Positions 24,730 to 32,557 are shown, numbered from the stretch's first letter. The stretch: DNA of 33,926 bases from CAYWNK01 sp047639615 (GCA_047639615.1 JBLIOL010000012.1:1-33926); one strand, 5' to 3'. Numbers and translations: made by a program. The notes: generated by a model from the letters alone, not told the origin.

Positions 24730-25481
24730 CGCTTGCAGTCTCCAGAGATCTGAAAAATGGTCGTACCCGAGGTCGGCTCAAGCCCCCCATCAGGCAGCTC
24801 CGCCACCCGCCCGAGAATCGCCTCCAACACACGCCGCGCGCGGCGTCCCACCACGTTCGCGGAGCTGCCCTCCGCCAGGGCCACAGCGTCCAAGGACTCG
24901 CGGTTGAGCACCAAACGTTCGAAGGCCCGGCGCTCGGCCTCGGGCCTCTCGTTGAATACGGTGCACACGGCGCGCAGGCCATCCGGCCGCAGGCCGAGCG
25001 GGCGCGCCAAGGCCTGCAATACCGGAATCGCTCCCACGGCGTTGCCTAAGCTTGGCAGGGGATCCACAAGCATCAGGGGCTCGAGCACGTCATCGATTGG
25101 TGGCAGCCCGGAACCCGCGCCGTATTGCGCCGGACTCTCCTGAACCAGGCCCGCCAGGCCCGCCAGGCCGACCCGCGCCTCCTCGCTCAGGAGCTGATCC
25201 ACGGCCCCGTCCACCTGGCGCTCAAGCCAAGTCGCCAGACCCGGCACCCCACCCCAACGACAGGCAAAACGGGCCACATCGGCCATGGCTAGCAGCAGCA
25301 GCCGATCCGGGTCCAAGAGCAGGCAACGGCGCTCCAGCACCGCCGCTACCCGAGCGCGCAGGCCTAAAGGGTCGTTCTTGGCGATGCGCTCGAGGATCTG
25401 CGCGGGCGTACCGCGCAGCAGCAACTCGGCGTCCTCGGAGAGCTTCTGCGGGCTAGGAATTTTCGGATCGGCCATGGGCAT
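24726..25481 (-). CDS. sigma-70-family-like protein, first gene of regulatory operon
   Basis: A 251-residue protein from ATG 25481 (ATG 25475 also possible). Residues ~60-110 (DVARFACRWGGVPGLATWLERQVD) contain ARFACRWGGVPGLATWLE, resembling sigma region 2 of divergent planctomycete sigma-like proteins. Residues ~175-225 (FNERPEAERRAFERLVL, ESLDAVALAEGSSANVVGRR) resemble a region 4 helix-turn-helix. The match is remote: promoter-melting aromatic residues are not obvious. It overlaps the next gene by 4 nt and is divergent from fabI, with a 299-bp gap. An anti-sigma partner could be the unknown second gene, but nothing in the sequence proves this. Confidence 0.65.
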   Translation of the reverse strand: MPMADPKIPSPQKLSEDAELLLRGTPAQILERIAKNDPLGLRARVAAVLERRCLLLDPDRLLLLAMADVARFACRWGGVPGLATWLERQVDGAVDQLLSEEARVGLAGLAGLVQESPAQYGAGSGLPPIDDVLEPLMLVDPLPSLGNAVGAIPVLQALARPLGLRPDGLRAVCTVFNERPEAERRAFERLVLNRESLDAVALAEGSSANVVGRRARRVLEAILGRVAELPDGGLEPTSGTTIFQISGDCKR

Positions 25482-25780
25482 GCTGGTTAGGGGCTCGCTA
25501 CTAAGACCACCTTAGGCGCCCACGGGGATCACGTCTTTCCGGGCTCGTTTGGGCCCTTTGAGGCCCTAAACCGATCGCTTTTCCCCACTTTCGACTACGC
25601 CGACCTCGACGGACCGCGCGCTAGCCTGTGGATAACTCCCCCGAGAGCCCCGCAGCCATTCCCCCGGGGGGCACAAGCCCGCGAATAGTCCAAACCCCGG
25701 CCGCAGCCCGCAGAGTAGGATCCCGGCCTTCGCGCCCCCCTGCGGCGCATTCCGAGCACGACCATCGAGGAATACAGCAC
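25482..25780. promoter_or_regulatory. divergent region between regulatory operon and fabI
   Basis: This 299-bp gap must carry promoters for both directions. Visible elements are a small palindrome CTAAG-accac-CTTAG (25501-25515) and an imperfect hairpin GTTTGGGCC/GGCCCTAAAC (25547-25571). GAGGA (25767-25771) precedes the fabI GTG at 25781 at a normal ribosome-site distance. No -10/-35 pair is called. Confidence 0.35.
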
Positions 25781-26554
25781 GTGGACAACATCCTGGAAGG
25801 CAAGACAGGCGTGATCCTGGGCGTCGCCAACAAGCGCTCACTGGCCTGGGGCTGCGCACGCTCCCTCTCCCGCGCTGGCATGCGCCTAGCATTCACCTAC
25901 GCCGGCGAGCGCATGAAGAAGGGCGTCACAGCCCTGGCCGAAGAGTGCCCTGGCTCGATCGTGCTGCCCTGCGACGTGACCAAGCCCGAGGAGATCGACT
26001 CCGCCTTCGCCGCCATCGAGAAGGAGTTCGAGCACCTGGATACGGTCGTACACGCCATCGCCTTCGCGCGCCGCGAGGAACTCCAAGGCAACTTCTTCGA
26101 GACCACGAAGGAGGGCTACATGCTCGCCCACGAGGTATCGGCTTACTCACTGACCGCCGTCGCGCGCCGCGCCCTTCCGCTCATGGAAGGCCGCGAAGGC
26201 TCGATCGTGACGCTCTCCTACATCGGCGCCGAGCGCGTGGTGCCCAACTACAACGTGATGGGCATCGCCAAGGCAGCGCTCGAAGCATCCGTGCGCTACC
26301 TCGCTGCTGACCTCGGCCCGCGCGGCATTCGCGTCAACGCCATCAGCGCCGGTCCGATCCGCACGCTCTCCGCATCGGGCGTGCGCGACTTCAACGAGAT
26401 GATCGACAACATCGCTGCCAAGGCTCCCCTACGTCGCAACGTGACCGCGGAAGAAGTCGGCGACACCTGCCTCTTCCTGGCAGGACCGCACAGCCGCGGC
26501 ATCACCGGCTCGATCGTGTTCGTGGACGCCGGCTACCACATCATGGGCGTCTAG
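25781..26554 (+). CDS. fabI: enoyl-[acyl-carrier-protein] reductase (NADH), FabI
   Basis: A 257-residue short-chain dehydrogenase that reduces enoyl-ACP in the last step of fatty-acid elongation. The family pattern is complete: GVILGVANKRSLAWGCA (nucleotide site), LPCDVTKPEEI, VVHAIAFA, the active-site region SYIGAERVVPNYNVMGIAKA with Tyr and the Y-x6-K Lys, and VNAISAGPIRTLSASGV. GTG 25781 is chosen because GAGGA lies about 9 nt upstream and the protein then begins just before the Rossmann fold (NILEGKTGVILG). It is monocistronic, ending at two strong hairpins. Confidence 0.97.
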   Translation: MDNILEGKTGVILGVANKRSLAWGCARSLSRAGMRLAFTYAGERMKKGVTALAEECPGSIVLPCDVTKPEEIDSAFAAIEKEFEHLDTVVHAIAFARREELQGNFFETTKEGYMLAHEVSAYSLTAVARRALPLMEGREGSIVTLSYIGAERVVPNYNVMGIAKAALEASVRYLAADLGPRGIRVNAISAGPIRTLSASGVRDFNEMIDNIAAKAPLRRNVTAEEVGDTCLFLAGPHSRGITGSIVFVDAGYHIMGV

Positions 26555-26621
26555 CGCGGGCGCGAAAGAAGCTGCGACTGCCGGTCGATCAGCCGGCGAA
26601 CATTCCAACAGGAACGAAAGA

Positions 26622-26657
26622 GGGGGCACCCGGAACAAAGACGTTCCTGGTGCCCCC
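26622..26657. terminator. 15-bp hairpin after fabI
   Basis: GGGGGCACCCGGAAC (26622-26636) pairs with GTTCCTGGTGCCCCC (26643-26657) at 14 of 15 positions with a 6-nt loop. It lies between convergent fabI and the ABC ATPase gene. Confidence 0.75.
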
Positions 26658-26677
26658 GCGCATGACTCTCTACCCAA

Positions 26678-26716
26678 GGTGTCAGGTAGACCGCTCGCAG
26701 TGGTCTGCCTGACGCC
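26678..26716. terminator. second hairpin at the fabI/ABC junction
   Basis: GGTGTCAGGTAGACC (26678-26692) pairs with GGTCTGCCTGACGCC (26702-26716) at 13 of 15 positions; the two exceptions are G-T type on one strand. It could serve as the terminator for one direction while the neighbouring hairpin serves the other. Confidence 0.65.
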
Positions 26717-26803
26717 CATAGGAATAGCCGCTGGAGGGGGGCCTTGTCGAGGATCCTCAGGAAGCCCTCGGTTGGAATCTAGTTAACGGCCCTCAGCAGG
26801 CCG

Positions 26804-27595
26804 CTAGGAGTCCTGGACCCACGGCACCACCAGTGGCGATGATTCGCCCTCTGCCCCCGCAAACCAGAGATGCTCGCCGTAGACCGGCTCGAGCACCTCC
26901 CGGCGCAGGACCACCGCGGGGCTGCCATTAGCCACCACGCCGCCCTGCTGCATAAGCATCACCCGCGTAGCGAAGCGTCCTGCCCAAGCCAAGTTGTGGG
27001 TTACGAGCAGGATTCCGTGCCCTTCCTGCGCTAGACGCTCTACGAGCAACAACACCTCTGCCTGGTAGGCGGGATCCAAGGAAGCTGTGGGTTCATCGAG
27101 GAGCAAGGTGCTCGCTCCCTGGGCCAGCGCACGCGCGATCAGCACACGCCGGCGTTGGCCTCCGGATAGCTGGCCTAGCAAGCGCTCTTTGAACTGCGCC
27201 GTGCCCGTGCGCTCGAGCGCTTCCTGCACTGCATGATGGTCGCCGCTGCCCGGTCCACTCCAGCGCGTGACATGCGAGTAGCGGCCCCCGAGTACGAAGT
27301 CCCCCACGCGCACTTCGCTGACGCCGTCGAGGTCCTGGGGCACCACCGCAACGCTGCGCGCCACTTCCATGGCACCCAGCTCATCGATGCGCTGACCGTC
27401 CAAGTAGACCTGCCCGCGACTGGGCTGTAGCGCACCGCTGAGCACCTGCAGCAAGGTCGACTTGCCCGCGCCATTAGGCCCGAGCAGAAAGAGCAACTCC
27501 CCCGGCGCTAGATCCAGGTCAACGCCAGTCAAGACCTCCGGACCCTGCGCGTCGTAGGCGTAACGCAGGGCGCGCGCTTCGAAGCCCGCTACCAT
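26804..27595 (-). CDS. ABC transporter ATPase, iron-siderophore/cobalamin type
   Basis: A 263-residue ATPase from ATG 27595 with Walker A GPNGAGKST (39-47), Q-loop VVPQDLDGVSE, signature LSGGQRRRVLIARAL, Walker B TLLLDEPTASLD and switch His in LLVTHNLAWA. The sequence pattern is that of FecE/FhuC/BtuD proteins, which power uptake of iron chelates or cobalamin with FecCD permeases. It overlaps the permease gene by 7 nt. The frame continues upstream to 28438, but that part is a shadow of the permease. The substrate cannot be told from sequence alone. Confidence 0.93.
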   Translation of the reverse strand: MVAGFEARALRYAYDAQGPEVLTGVDLDLAPGELLFLLGPNGAGKSTLLQVLSGALQPSRGQVYLDGQRIDELGAMEVARSVAVVPQDLDGVSEVRVGDFVLGGRYSHVTRWSGPGSGDHHAVQEALERTGTAQFKERLLGQLSGGQRRRVLIARALAQGASTLLLDEPTASLDPAYQAEVLLLVERLAQEGHGILLVTHNLAWAGRFATRVMLMQQGGVVANGSPAVVLRREVLEPVYGEHLWFAGAEGESSPLVVPWVQDS

Positions 27596-28644
27596 GCGCC
27601 GATCCTGCGCCGTTGACGCACGAGTAGTATGAGGAAGAGCGGGCCACCCACCACGGACATGGCCACGCCGGGACCGAAGGGTCGTTTGCCGAGAACAGCC
27701 AATTGGCCCACGTCCACGGCCAGCATCAGCACGGCACCGAGCAACGGCGCTGTCCAAAGCACCGCATGGTGCCCACGCCCCACCAAGCCACGCACCGCAT
27801 GCGGCACGATCAAGCCGACGAAGGCCACCGGCCCAGCCGCCGCGACCGCGCAACCGGTGCACGCGCACACGGCAAAGACCGCCAAGCGCTTCACCCGCTC
27901 CACGGGCACGCCCAAGCTGCGCGCGTCGCTCTCGCCGCCGGCGAAGAGGTCGAGCTCGCGCGCTAGGAACGGAATGCACGCCAAGGCCAAGCCAAGGCCC
28001 ACCGCCACCATGCCGGCGTGGCCGGCGCGGCGATCGACGAGGTTGCCGAAGGTCCATTCCATGATCGCGCGCGTCAGGTCGTAGTCGTCCATGACCAGCG
28101 CTTGCACCACCACCACCAAGGCGCCCACGCAGGTGTTCATGGCCACGCCGGCGAGCAGCAGAATTGGCACGCTGACCCGTCCGCCGCCGCTCGCGAAGAG
28201 CAGCAGTGCGACCGCCACAGCCGAGGCGCCCAGGAAGGCCGCCACGGGCACGGACCAGAGCATGAAACCCGGGCCCATACTGCCGCGCGCCACCAGGGCG
28301 ATCGTGCCACCCAAGACCGCACCGGAGGAGACCCCCAGAACCGAGGGCGAGGCCAGCCCGTTGCGGTAGAGCCCCTGCAGGAGCGCGCCCGCCAGAGCCA
28401 GGGAGGCGCCCACGCCGGCGGCCGTCAGGGCGCGCCAAAGACGTAATTCTAGGGTGTATTGGGGTGCGCTCTCGAGACCCGGGCCGAGGCCGAAGAGGCC
28501 CAGGGTGCCGCGCCAGACGTCCCCCAGTGGCATGGATCCAGAGCTACCACGCAGCAGTCCGGCCAGCAGCAGACCCAGAATGGCTGCTACGAGCAGAAAT
28601 CGGACGCCGAAGAGGCGGCGGGTGCTGACACGGGCGAGGACCAT
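27589..28644 (-). CDS. FecCD-family ABC transporter permease
   Basis: A 351-residue membrane protein from ATG 28644 with about ten hydrophobic helices. Family marks include RLWRALTAAGVGASLALAGALLQ (cited as LALAGALLQGLYRN), LASPSVLGVSSGA, EWTFGNLVDR, AAAGPVAFVGLIVPHAVR (the ATPase-coupling loop) and GPGVAMSVVGGPLFLILL. FecCD permeases form the channel for iron-siderophore, haem or vitamin B12 uptake. The ATPase gene follows with overlap, but no substrate-binding protein lies in the window, so that part must be encoded elsewhere. Upstream is a 380-bp gap with a 195-bp inverted-repeat element. Confidence 0.93.
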   Translation of the reverse strand: MVLARVSTRRLFGVRFLLVAAILGLLLAGLLRGSSGSMPLGDVWRGTLGLFGLGPGLESAPQYTLELRLWRALTAAGVGASLALAGALLQGLYRNGLASPSVLGVSSGAVLGGTIALVARGSMGPGFMLWSVPVAAFLGASAVAVALLLFASGGGRVSVPILLLAGVAMNTCVGALVVVVQALVMDDYDLTRAIMEWTFGNLVDRRAGHAGMVAVGLGLALACIPFLARELDLFAGGESDARSLGVPVERVKRLAVFAVCACTGCAVAAAGPVAFVGLIVPHAVRGLVGRGHHAVLWTAPLLGAVLMLAVDVGQLAVLGKRPFGPGVAMSVVGGPLFLILLVRQRRRIGAW

Positions 28645-28685
28645 GGCCGGCGAGGGTACCCGCCCTGAGCATCAGAAGCACATGA

Positions 28686-28880
28686 TACTGACTGGGTTGA
28701 TTGTGGTCGTGTGAGGCTCCAGCAACGCCAAATCGGGTGTCTCGGTGGCGTGAGGGGCGCTTGACCGCACGAGTCCGTGGTCCAGGGGCCTGCGCACCTG
28801 GGCGAGCACCCAGAAACACCACTCACTCCACCAGCAGCCCAGCTTTCTCACGACCACGACCACACTCAACCTAGTCAGTA
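28686..28880. repeat. 195-bp element with 26-bp inverted ends
   Basis: Bases 28686-28711 (starting TACTGACTGGGTTGATTGTG) match the reverse complement of 28855-28880 at 24 of 26 positions. The 143-bp interior contains a small hairpin CTGGG-cgagca-CCCAG. No coding frame, target-site duplication or known riboswitch core is convincing. The rest of the 28645-29024 gap, which holds the promoters of the permease and FKBP genes, shows nothing further I can name. Confidence 0.65.
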
Positions 28881-29024
28881 CCGAAGGCCGTACCACTGCC
28901 TGCTCCACGGGGTAGCGAGTCCCGGGCTTGGCCGCTAGGGTGCGTCGCTTGCCCGCCCCTCGGTAGGCATCCTTGACCAACCCGCGCCGCTCTCCGGCGC
29001 CGCACTGCCCCATAGGGCTCGATC

Positions 29025-30212
29025 ATGACCGCAAAACTGCTCACCCTTGGCCTACTGGCCCTCACCGCCAGCGCCAGCTTCGCAGCCGCCTGGACCGGCG
29101 CGCAGGACCCGCCCATCCCGGCCGACACCGAAATCATCACCACCGCGTCCGGCCTCAAGTACTCCGTACTTCAGGCTGGCGACGGCAAGACCTTCCCCGG
29201 CGCCGGCGACAAGGTCAAAGTCCACTACAGCGGCTGGCTGACGGACGGCACGATGTTCGACTCCTCGATCCAGCGCGGCCAACCCTCCGAGTTTGGCGTC
29301 AGCCAGGTCATCAAGGGTTGGACCGAGGGCCTGATGCTCATGAGCGTGGGCTCCAAGGTCAAGATGACCATCCCGTGGAACCTGGCCTACGGCGAGGCCG
29401 GTCGCGCGCCGAAGATCCCGGCCAAGGCCGACCTGATCTTCCAGGTCGAGCTGCTCGAGATCACCGCGCGCTCCATGCCCTTCGTGGCCTGGGACGCTAA
29501 GCGCGAAACGATCAAGACCGAGAGCGGTCTCGAGTACCAAGTCCTGCGCGCCGGCAGCGGCGGCCCGGCCAAGGGCGCTGACAACATCAACCTCGAGTAC
29601 GCCTTCTACGATGGCGACGGCAAGGTCGTTGGCAGCTCCGCCATGTCGCAACCGATCAGCGGCAAGTCCGATCGCATGCCGCTCAAGTTCATGACTGAGG
29701 CAGCCGGCTTTATGGTTGCTGGCGACCTCATTCTCTTCCGTGTCCCCACCACCCTGGGCATCCAGGGCCAACAGCCTCCGGGCATCGAGCCCGATGCCCC
29801 TACCCTTTGGCAGCTAGAGCTGACCAGCGCAATGACTTTTGAAAAGCCCGACTTCGTGCTCCCCCCGGAAGCCGAACTCACCTCCACCGAAAGCGGCCTC
29901 AAGTACAAGATGCTGACCGCTGGCGAAGGCGCCACCCCCACCTCTTCCTCGCGCGTCACCGTGCACTACTCGGGTTGGCTCACCGACGGCACGCCCTTCG
30001 ACTCCTCCTACGAGCGCGGCCAGACCATCGACTTCGGTGTGACCCAGGTCATCGCGGGATGGACCGAGGGTCTGCAGCTCATGAAGGTCGGCGGCAAGGC
30101 CATCCTCGTGATCCCCAGCAACCTCGGCTACGGCGATCGTGGATCACCCCCCACCATCCCCGGCGGCGCGACCCTCGTCTTCGTTGTCGAGCTGATCGCC
30201 ACCAACGGCTGA
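29025..30212 (+). CDS. exported triple-domain FKBP-type peptidyl-prolyl isomerase
   Basis: A 395-residue protein with a signal peptide (KLLTLGLLALTASASFAAAW). It contains three FKBP folds. Domain 1 (~38-147) and domain 3 (~283-394) are canonical: VKVHYSGWLTDGTMFDSS, VIKGWTEGLMLM and IPWNLAYGEAG in the first, and VTVHYSGWLTDGTPFDSS, VIAGWTEGLQLM and IPSNLGYGDRG in the third. Domain 2 (~160-270) keeps the fold pattern (SGLEYQVLRAG) but has lost the FDSS and GW.EGL active-site elements. FKBPs catalyse proline cis-trans isomerisation; here in the periplasm or at the surface, perhaps for the many exported propeller proteins. ATG 29025 follows a non-SD leader, and a strong intrinsic terminator ends the unit. 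Confidence 0.95.
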   Translation: MTAKLLTLGLLALTASASFAAAWTGAQDPPIPADTEIITTASGLKYSVLQAGDGKTFPGAGDKVKVHYSGWLTDGTMFDSSIQRGQPSEFGVSQVIKGWTEGLMLMSVGSKVKMTIPWNLAYGEAGRAPKIPAKADLIFQVELLEITARSMPFVAWDAKRETIKTESGLEYQVLRAGSGGPAKGADNINLEYAFYDGDGKVVGSSAMSQPISGKSDRMPLKFMTEAAGFMVAGDLILFRVPTTLGIQGQQPPGIEPDAPTLWQLELTSAMTFEKPDFVLPPEAELTSTESGLKYKMLTAGEGATPTSSSRVTVHYSGWLTDGTPFDSSYERGQTIDFGVTQVIAGWTEGLQLMKVGGKAILVIPSNLGYGDRGSPPTIPGGATLVFVVELIATNG

Positions 30213-30230
30213 TCGAAGCTGTTCCTTACG

Positions 30231-30277
30231 CGCCGGCGGCGATGGCAATCCTGCCTCGCCGCCGGCGTTTTCTTTTT
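30231..30277 (+). terminator. rho-independent terminator of the FKBP gene
   Basis: CGCCGGCGGCGA (30231-30242) pairs perfectly with TCGCCGCCGGCG (30256-30267). The loop adds a GGCA/TGCC stem, and a T-rich tail (TTTTCTTTTT) follows. Confidence 0.93.
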
Positions 30278-30299
30278 AGCCCCACCCAAGCGCGCCCCC

Positions 30300-31322
30300 A
30301 TGTCCCGACGTCACCCCGAAGCCTTCCCCATCGACGACAAGCGCGTGTACGACGCCTACGTGGCCGGCCGCGCCAGCGCCGCCATGGCCGTGGGCGTGCG
30401 CCTCGGACTCTTTGATCTCTTGGACAAGAGCCCCTCCAGCGCGGAACAGATCGCAACCGCACTCGAGCTGCAGGCGCGCCCGGCCCGTTCCTTACTGGCG
30501 GCGCTTGTAGGCACCGGTTTGCTGCTCCTAGAGGGCGAAGCCTACAGCCTGCCCGAGGACGCCAGCGCTTACCTCGTACGCAACAAACCCGGTTCCCTCT
30601 GGGGCCTGGTGGACATGGAAGTGGATGAGTTCCTCGACCCGGCCAAACTCATGCGGGCCCTGAAGCAAGACGACGCCAGCGTCTACGGTGGCGGCGATCC
30701 CTGGGAAGCGCACGCCGCCGATCCGGCCAAGGCCGCCGCCTTCACCGCCGCCATGCACAGCGTTTCCGCGCGCCCCGCCGCGGGCTTCGCCGAGGTCGCC
30801 CCGCTGGCCTCCACCAAGCGCCTGCTCGATGTCGGCGGCGGCTCCGGCGCCCTCTCCATCGCCTGCGCCCAGGCCAATCCGGACCTGCGCTGCACGCTCT
30901 TCGACATCTCCGTCGTCTGCGACCTAGCCGCCGACTACGTGCGCGATGCGGACCTGCTCGAGCGCATCACGCCCGCACCCGGCGACATGTTCACCGAGGC
31001 CTTCCCCGAGGGCCACGACGCGGTCCTACTCAGCCAAATCCTGCACGACTGGTCCTTCGAAACCGGCGCCGAACTACTCGCCAAGGCCTACGACTGCCTG
31101 CCCTCGGGCGGCCAAGTCCTGATCCATGAGAAGCTCGTCGACGACGACGGCCTAGGCCCGCGCGCCAACACCCTCGTCCACCTAGACATGCTCGTCTGGA
31201 CCAAGGGCCAGCAGTACCGCCCCTCCGAGCTGAGCACCGCCCTCCACAACGCCGGCTTCACCAACGTCCAAATCATGCCCACCGCCGGCTACTGGAGCCT
31301 CGCCGTAGCCACCAAACCCTAG
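30300..31322 (+). CDS. SAM-dependent O-methyltransferase (family 2 type)
   Basis: A 340-residue protein. The N-terminal ~100 residues form the winged-helix dimerisation domain of the acetylserotonin/CrtF-like O-methyltransferase family (AAMAVGVRLGLFDLLDKSP, LLAALVGTGLLL). The catalytic domain has SAM motif LLDVGGGSGALSIACA (~175), GDMFTEAFPEGHDAVLLSQILHDW (cited as VLLSQILHDW; the His-Asp pair carries the likely catalytic base) and GGQVLIHEKLV. Such enzymes methylate small hydroxylated compounds; the acceptor is unknown. ATG 30300 lies just after the FKBP terminator, so it needs its own promoter in a short gap. The 3' end abuts the 41-nt structured element, copy B. Confidence 0.88.
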   Translation: MSRRHPEAFPIDDKRVYDAYVAGRASAAMAVGVRLGLFDLLDKSPSSAEQIATALELQARPARSLLAALVGTGLLLLEGEAYSLPEDASAYLVRNKPGSLWGLVDMEVDEFLDPAKLMRALKQDDASVYGGGDPWEAHAADPAKAAAFTAAMHSVSARPAAGFAEVAPLASTKRLLDVGGGSGALSIACAQANPDLRCTLFDISVVCDLAADYVRDADLLERITPAPGDMFTEAFPEGHDAVLLSQILHDWSFETGAELLAKAYDCLPSGGQVLIHEKLVDDDGLGPRANTLVHLDMLVWTKGQQYRPSELSTALHNAGFTNVQIMPTAGYWSLAVATKP

Positions 31323-31325
31323 GCT

Positions 31326-31366
31326 GAGTTCTGGCGTTCTGGGTCAGGCACAAGACGCCAGAAATC
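31326..31366. repeat. 41-nt structured element, copy B
   Basis: GAGTTCTGGCGT (31326-31337) pairs with ACGCCAGAAATC (31355-31366) at 11 of 12 positions, enclosing CTGGGTCAG. It is 33/41 identical to copy A at 7264-7304. It begins 4 nt after the methyltransferase stop and its right arm reaches into the stop codon of the convergent small gene, so it may terminate transcription both ways. Confidence 0.8.
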
Positions 31367-31676
31367 AGTCGTCGTTGATCGAGCGTAGTACGTCGACATC
31401 GAGGCGGCCGTCGCTGACTCCGTCGACGTCGTCTAGTTCGGCGAGGATGTCCTTCAACTCGGTACGGTGGACTACGCCCTTCTCGTCTAGGGTGGCCAGC
31501 AAGGTGCCTAGCACCAAAGCTAGGTAGCCTACGTCGCCTTCTAAGTCCTCGACCCGCTTGTCGACCTGCTCGGTCCGACGCTTCGAGCGGCTGTGCATGC
31601 GCCGTTGGGTGCGCACTTGCTCGCGCAGGTCGGTGGTCTTGGCGTGGTAGGGAAAGAGATAGTTGAAGAGGGTCAT
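31365..31676 (-). CDS. small acidic hypothetical protein
   Basis: A 103-residue protein from ATG 31676 with no signal peptide. Residues ~15-55 are highly charged and probably coiled coil (LREQVRTQRR, KRVEDLEGDV). A hydrophobic segment (LALVLGTLLATL) follows, and then an EF-hand-like or Asp-rich tail (DEKGVVHRTELKDILAELDD, cited as DEKGVVHRTELKDIL, then DVDGVSDGRLDVD). I do not recognise a family with a known role. Codon use resembles the neighbours and the stop codon is within element copy B. It is convergent with the O-methyltransferase gene. Confidence 0.7.
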   Translation of the reverse strand: MTLFNYLFPYHAKTTDLREQVRTQRRMHSRSKRRTEQVDKRVEDLEGDVGYLALVLGTLLATLDEKGVVHRTELKDILAELDDVDGVSDGRLDVDVLRSINDD

Positions 31677-31733
31677 GGCTGTGGATCCTAGAGACTCGGT
31701 CGGGAGAGGGAGCTACTCGCGTTACGTAGATTT

Positions 31734-32104
31734 ATTCACCTGAGTGGGCCGAGGCGGAGCGCGATGGACGGCGTTTCGTCGCCTGGAACTACCGCACGGT
31801 CTACCCGCCCATTCCTCTGAAGAGGGTCGAGGGACGCCTGTCACGCTTCCTCGCTTTCCACGCGGGCCGCGGGGACATCGACCTCCAGCACGGCTGGGTG
31901 ACTATCGAGCAGCGCCCCATCGAGATGCCCGTGGACCGCTGGCGCCCGGGACAGCGCGAGCGCAATACGTCGGGCTCTTGGCAGCGCGTGGGCGCCGTGC
32001 CGTGCAGGGCAGGGCAGGGCAGGGCAGGGCAGGGCAGGGCAGGCGAACTGCAATACACTTGGCGCAATCCCTGCTGGCCCGATGATGAAACTAGCCCCGA
32101 CTAG
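31734..32104 (+). pseudogene. 5'-truncated gene remnant containing a pentanucleotide repeat
   Basis: The frame is open from a stop at 31731-31733 to TAG 32102-32104, about 123 codons, with strong third-position G/C and protein-like sequence (RRFVAWNYRTVYPPIPLKRV, ending YTWRNPCWPDDETSPD). No ATG, GTG or TTG precedes this coding-like part; the first is GTG 31898, in the middle. Seven AGGGC units (32006-32040) sit in the frame and encode RAGQG repeats. The stop shares CTAG with the convergent response-regulator gene, which suggests a genuine gene end. I do not recognise the family. The simplest reading is a gene that lost its 5' end; a non-standard start is the alternative. Confidence 0.5.
32006..32040. 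repeat. (AGGGC)7 short tandem repeat
   Basis: Seven exact copies of the pentamer AGGGC, with a partial unit on either side. The unit length is not a multiple of three, so gain or loss of one copy shifts the frame it lies in. Confidence 0.95.
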
Positions 32105-32547
32105 GAGTCCGGCTCGCTCGCGCCCTTGCTGTGGATGCGATTCCACACGCCCAAATCTATCACCGCCTTGCGGAAGCGCTCGAAGTCCAGGGGCTTGGTG
32201 AGCAAATCCGGGCAACCCAGACTGCGCGCCTCGCGCACCTCGCGTGTGCACTCGGTGGTGCTGAGCACGAGCACACGCATCGCCGCGAGCACTTCGTCCG
32301 CGCGCAACTCGCGCAGGACCGCTAGCCCGCCCATGCGCGGAAGCTGCAGGTCCAGGAGCAGCAAGTAGCACTCGCACGCATCCGTCTCCGCCTGCGGTCC
32401 GCGCAGGAAGGCCAGCACGTCCTCCCCATCCTCGAAACAGCTCACCTCCGCACTCACTCCCCCACGCTGAAGTGCGCGCCGCAGCAAAGTGGCGTGGCCG
32501 TGGTCATCCTCCACCAGGAGGATTTGCATGGACTGCTGAGCGCTCAC
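32101..32547 (-). CDS. single-domain response regulator
   Basis: A 148-residue receiver (REC) protein of the Rcp1-like type with no output domain. Acidic pocket EDD (13-15), phospho-acceptor Asp66 in LLLLDLQLPRMGG, Thr97 in LSTTE and Lys118 in LTKPLDF are all in place, so phosphorylation should work. Start is GTG 32547 or ATG 32529; the first gives the short N-terminal extension usual in this family. It lies 10 nt after the DNA-methyltransferase-like gene on the same strand and is likely co-transcribed. No histidine kinase is in the window. Confidence 0.9.
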   Translation of the reverse strand: MSAQQSMQILLVEDDHGHATLLRRALQRGGVSAEVSCFEDGEDVLAFLRGPQAETDACECYLLLLDLQLPRMGGLAVLRELRADEVLAAMRVLVLSTTECTREVREARSLGCPDLLTKPLDFERFRKAVIDLGVWNRIHSKGASEPDS

Positions 32548-32557
32548 GGAGCGAGTC

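Noticed and set aside
27596..28438. Upstream extension of the ABC ATPase frame
   Set aside because: It overlaps the permease gene in another frame and is Gly/Arg/Ala-rich; the ATPase family starts near ATG 27595.
28645..29024. Cobalamin riboswitch upstream of the FecCD genes
   Set aside because: CCACTG and a CCCGGG/GGCC stretch near 28890-28935 looked suggestive, but they lie on the plus strand, away from the permease direction, and the conserved B12-box order is not met.
31744..32085. Plus-strand frame starting at GTG 31744
   Set aside because: Poor third-position G/C and a Gly/Arg/Ala-rich product; the frame at 31734-32104 is the coding one.
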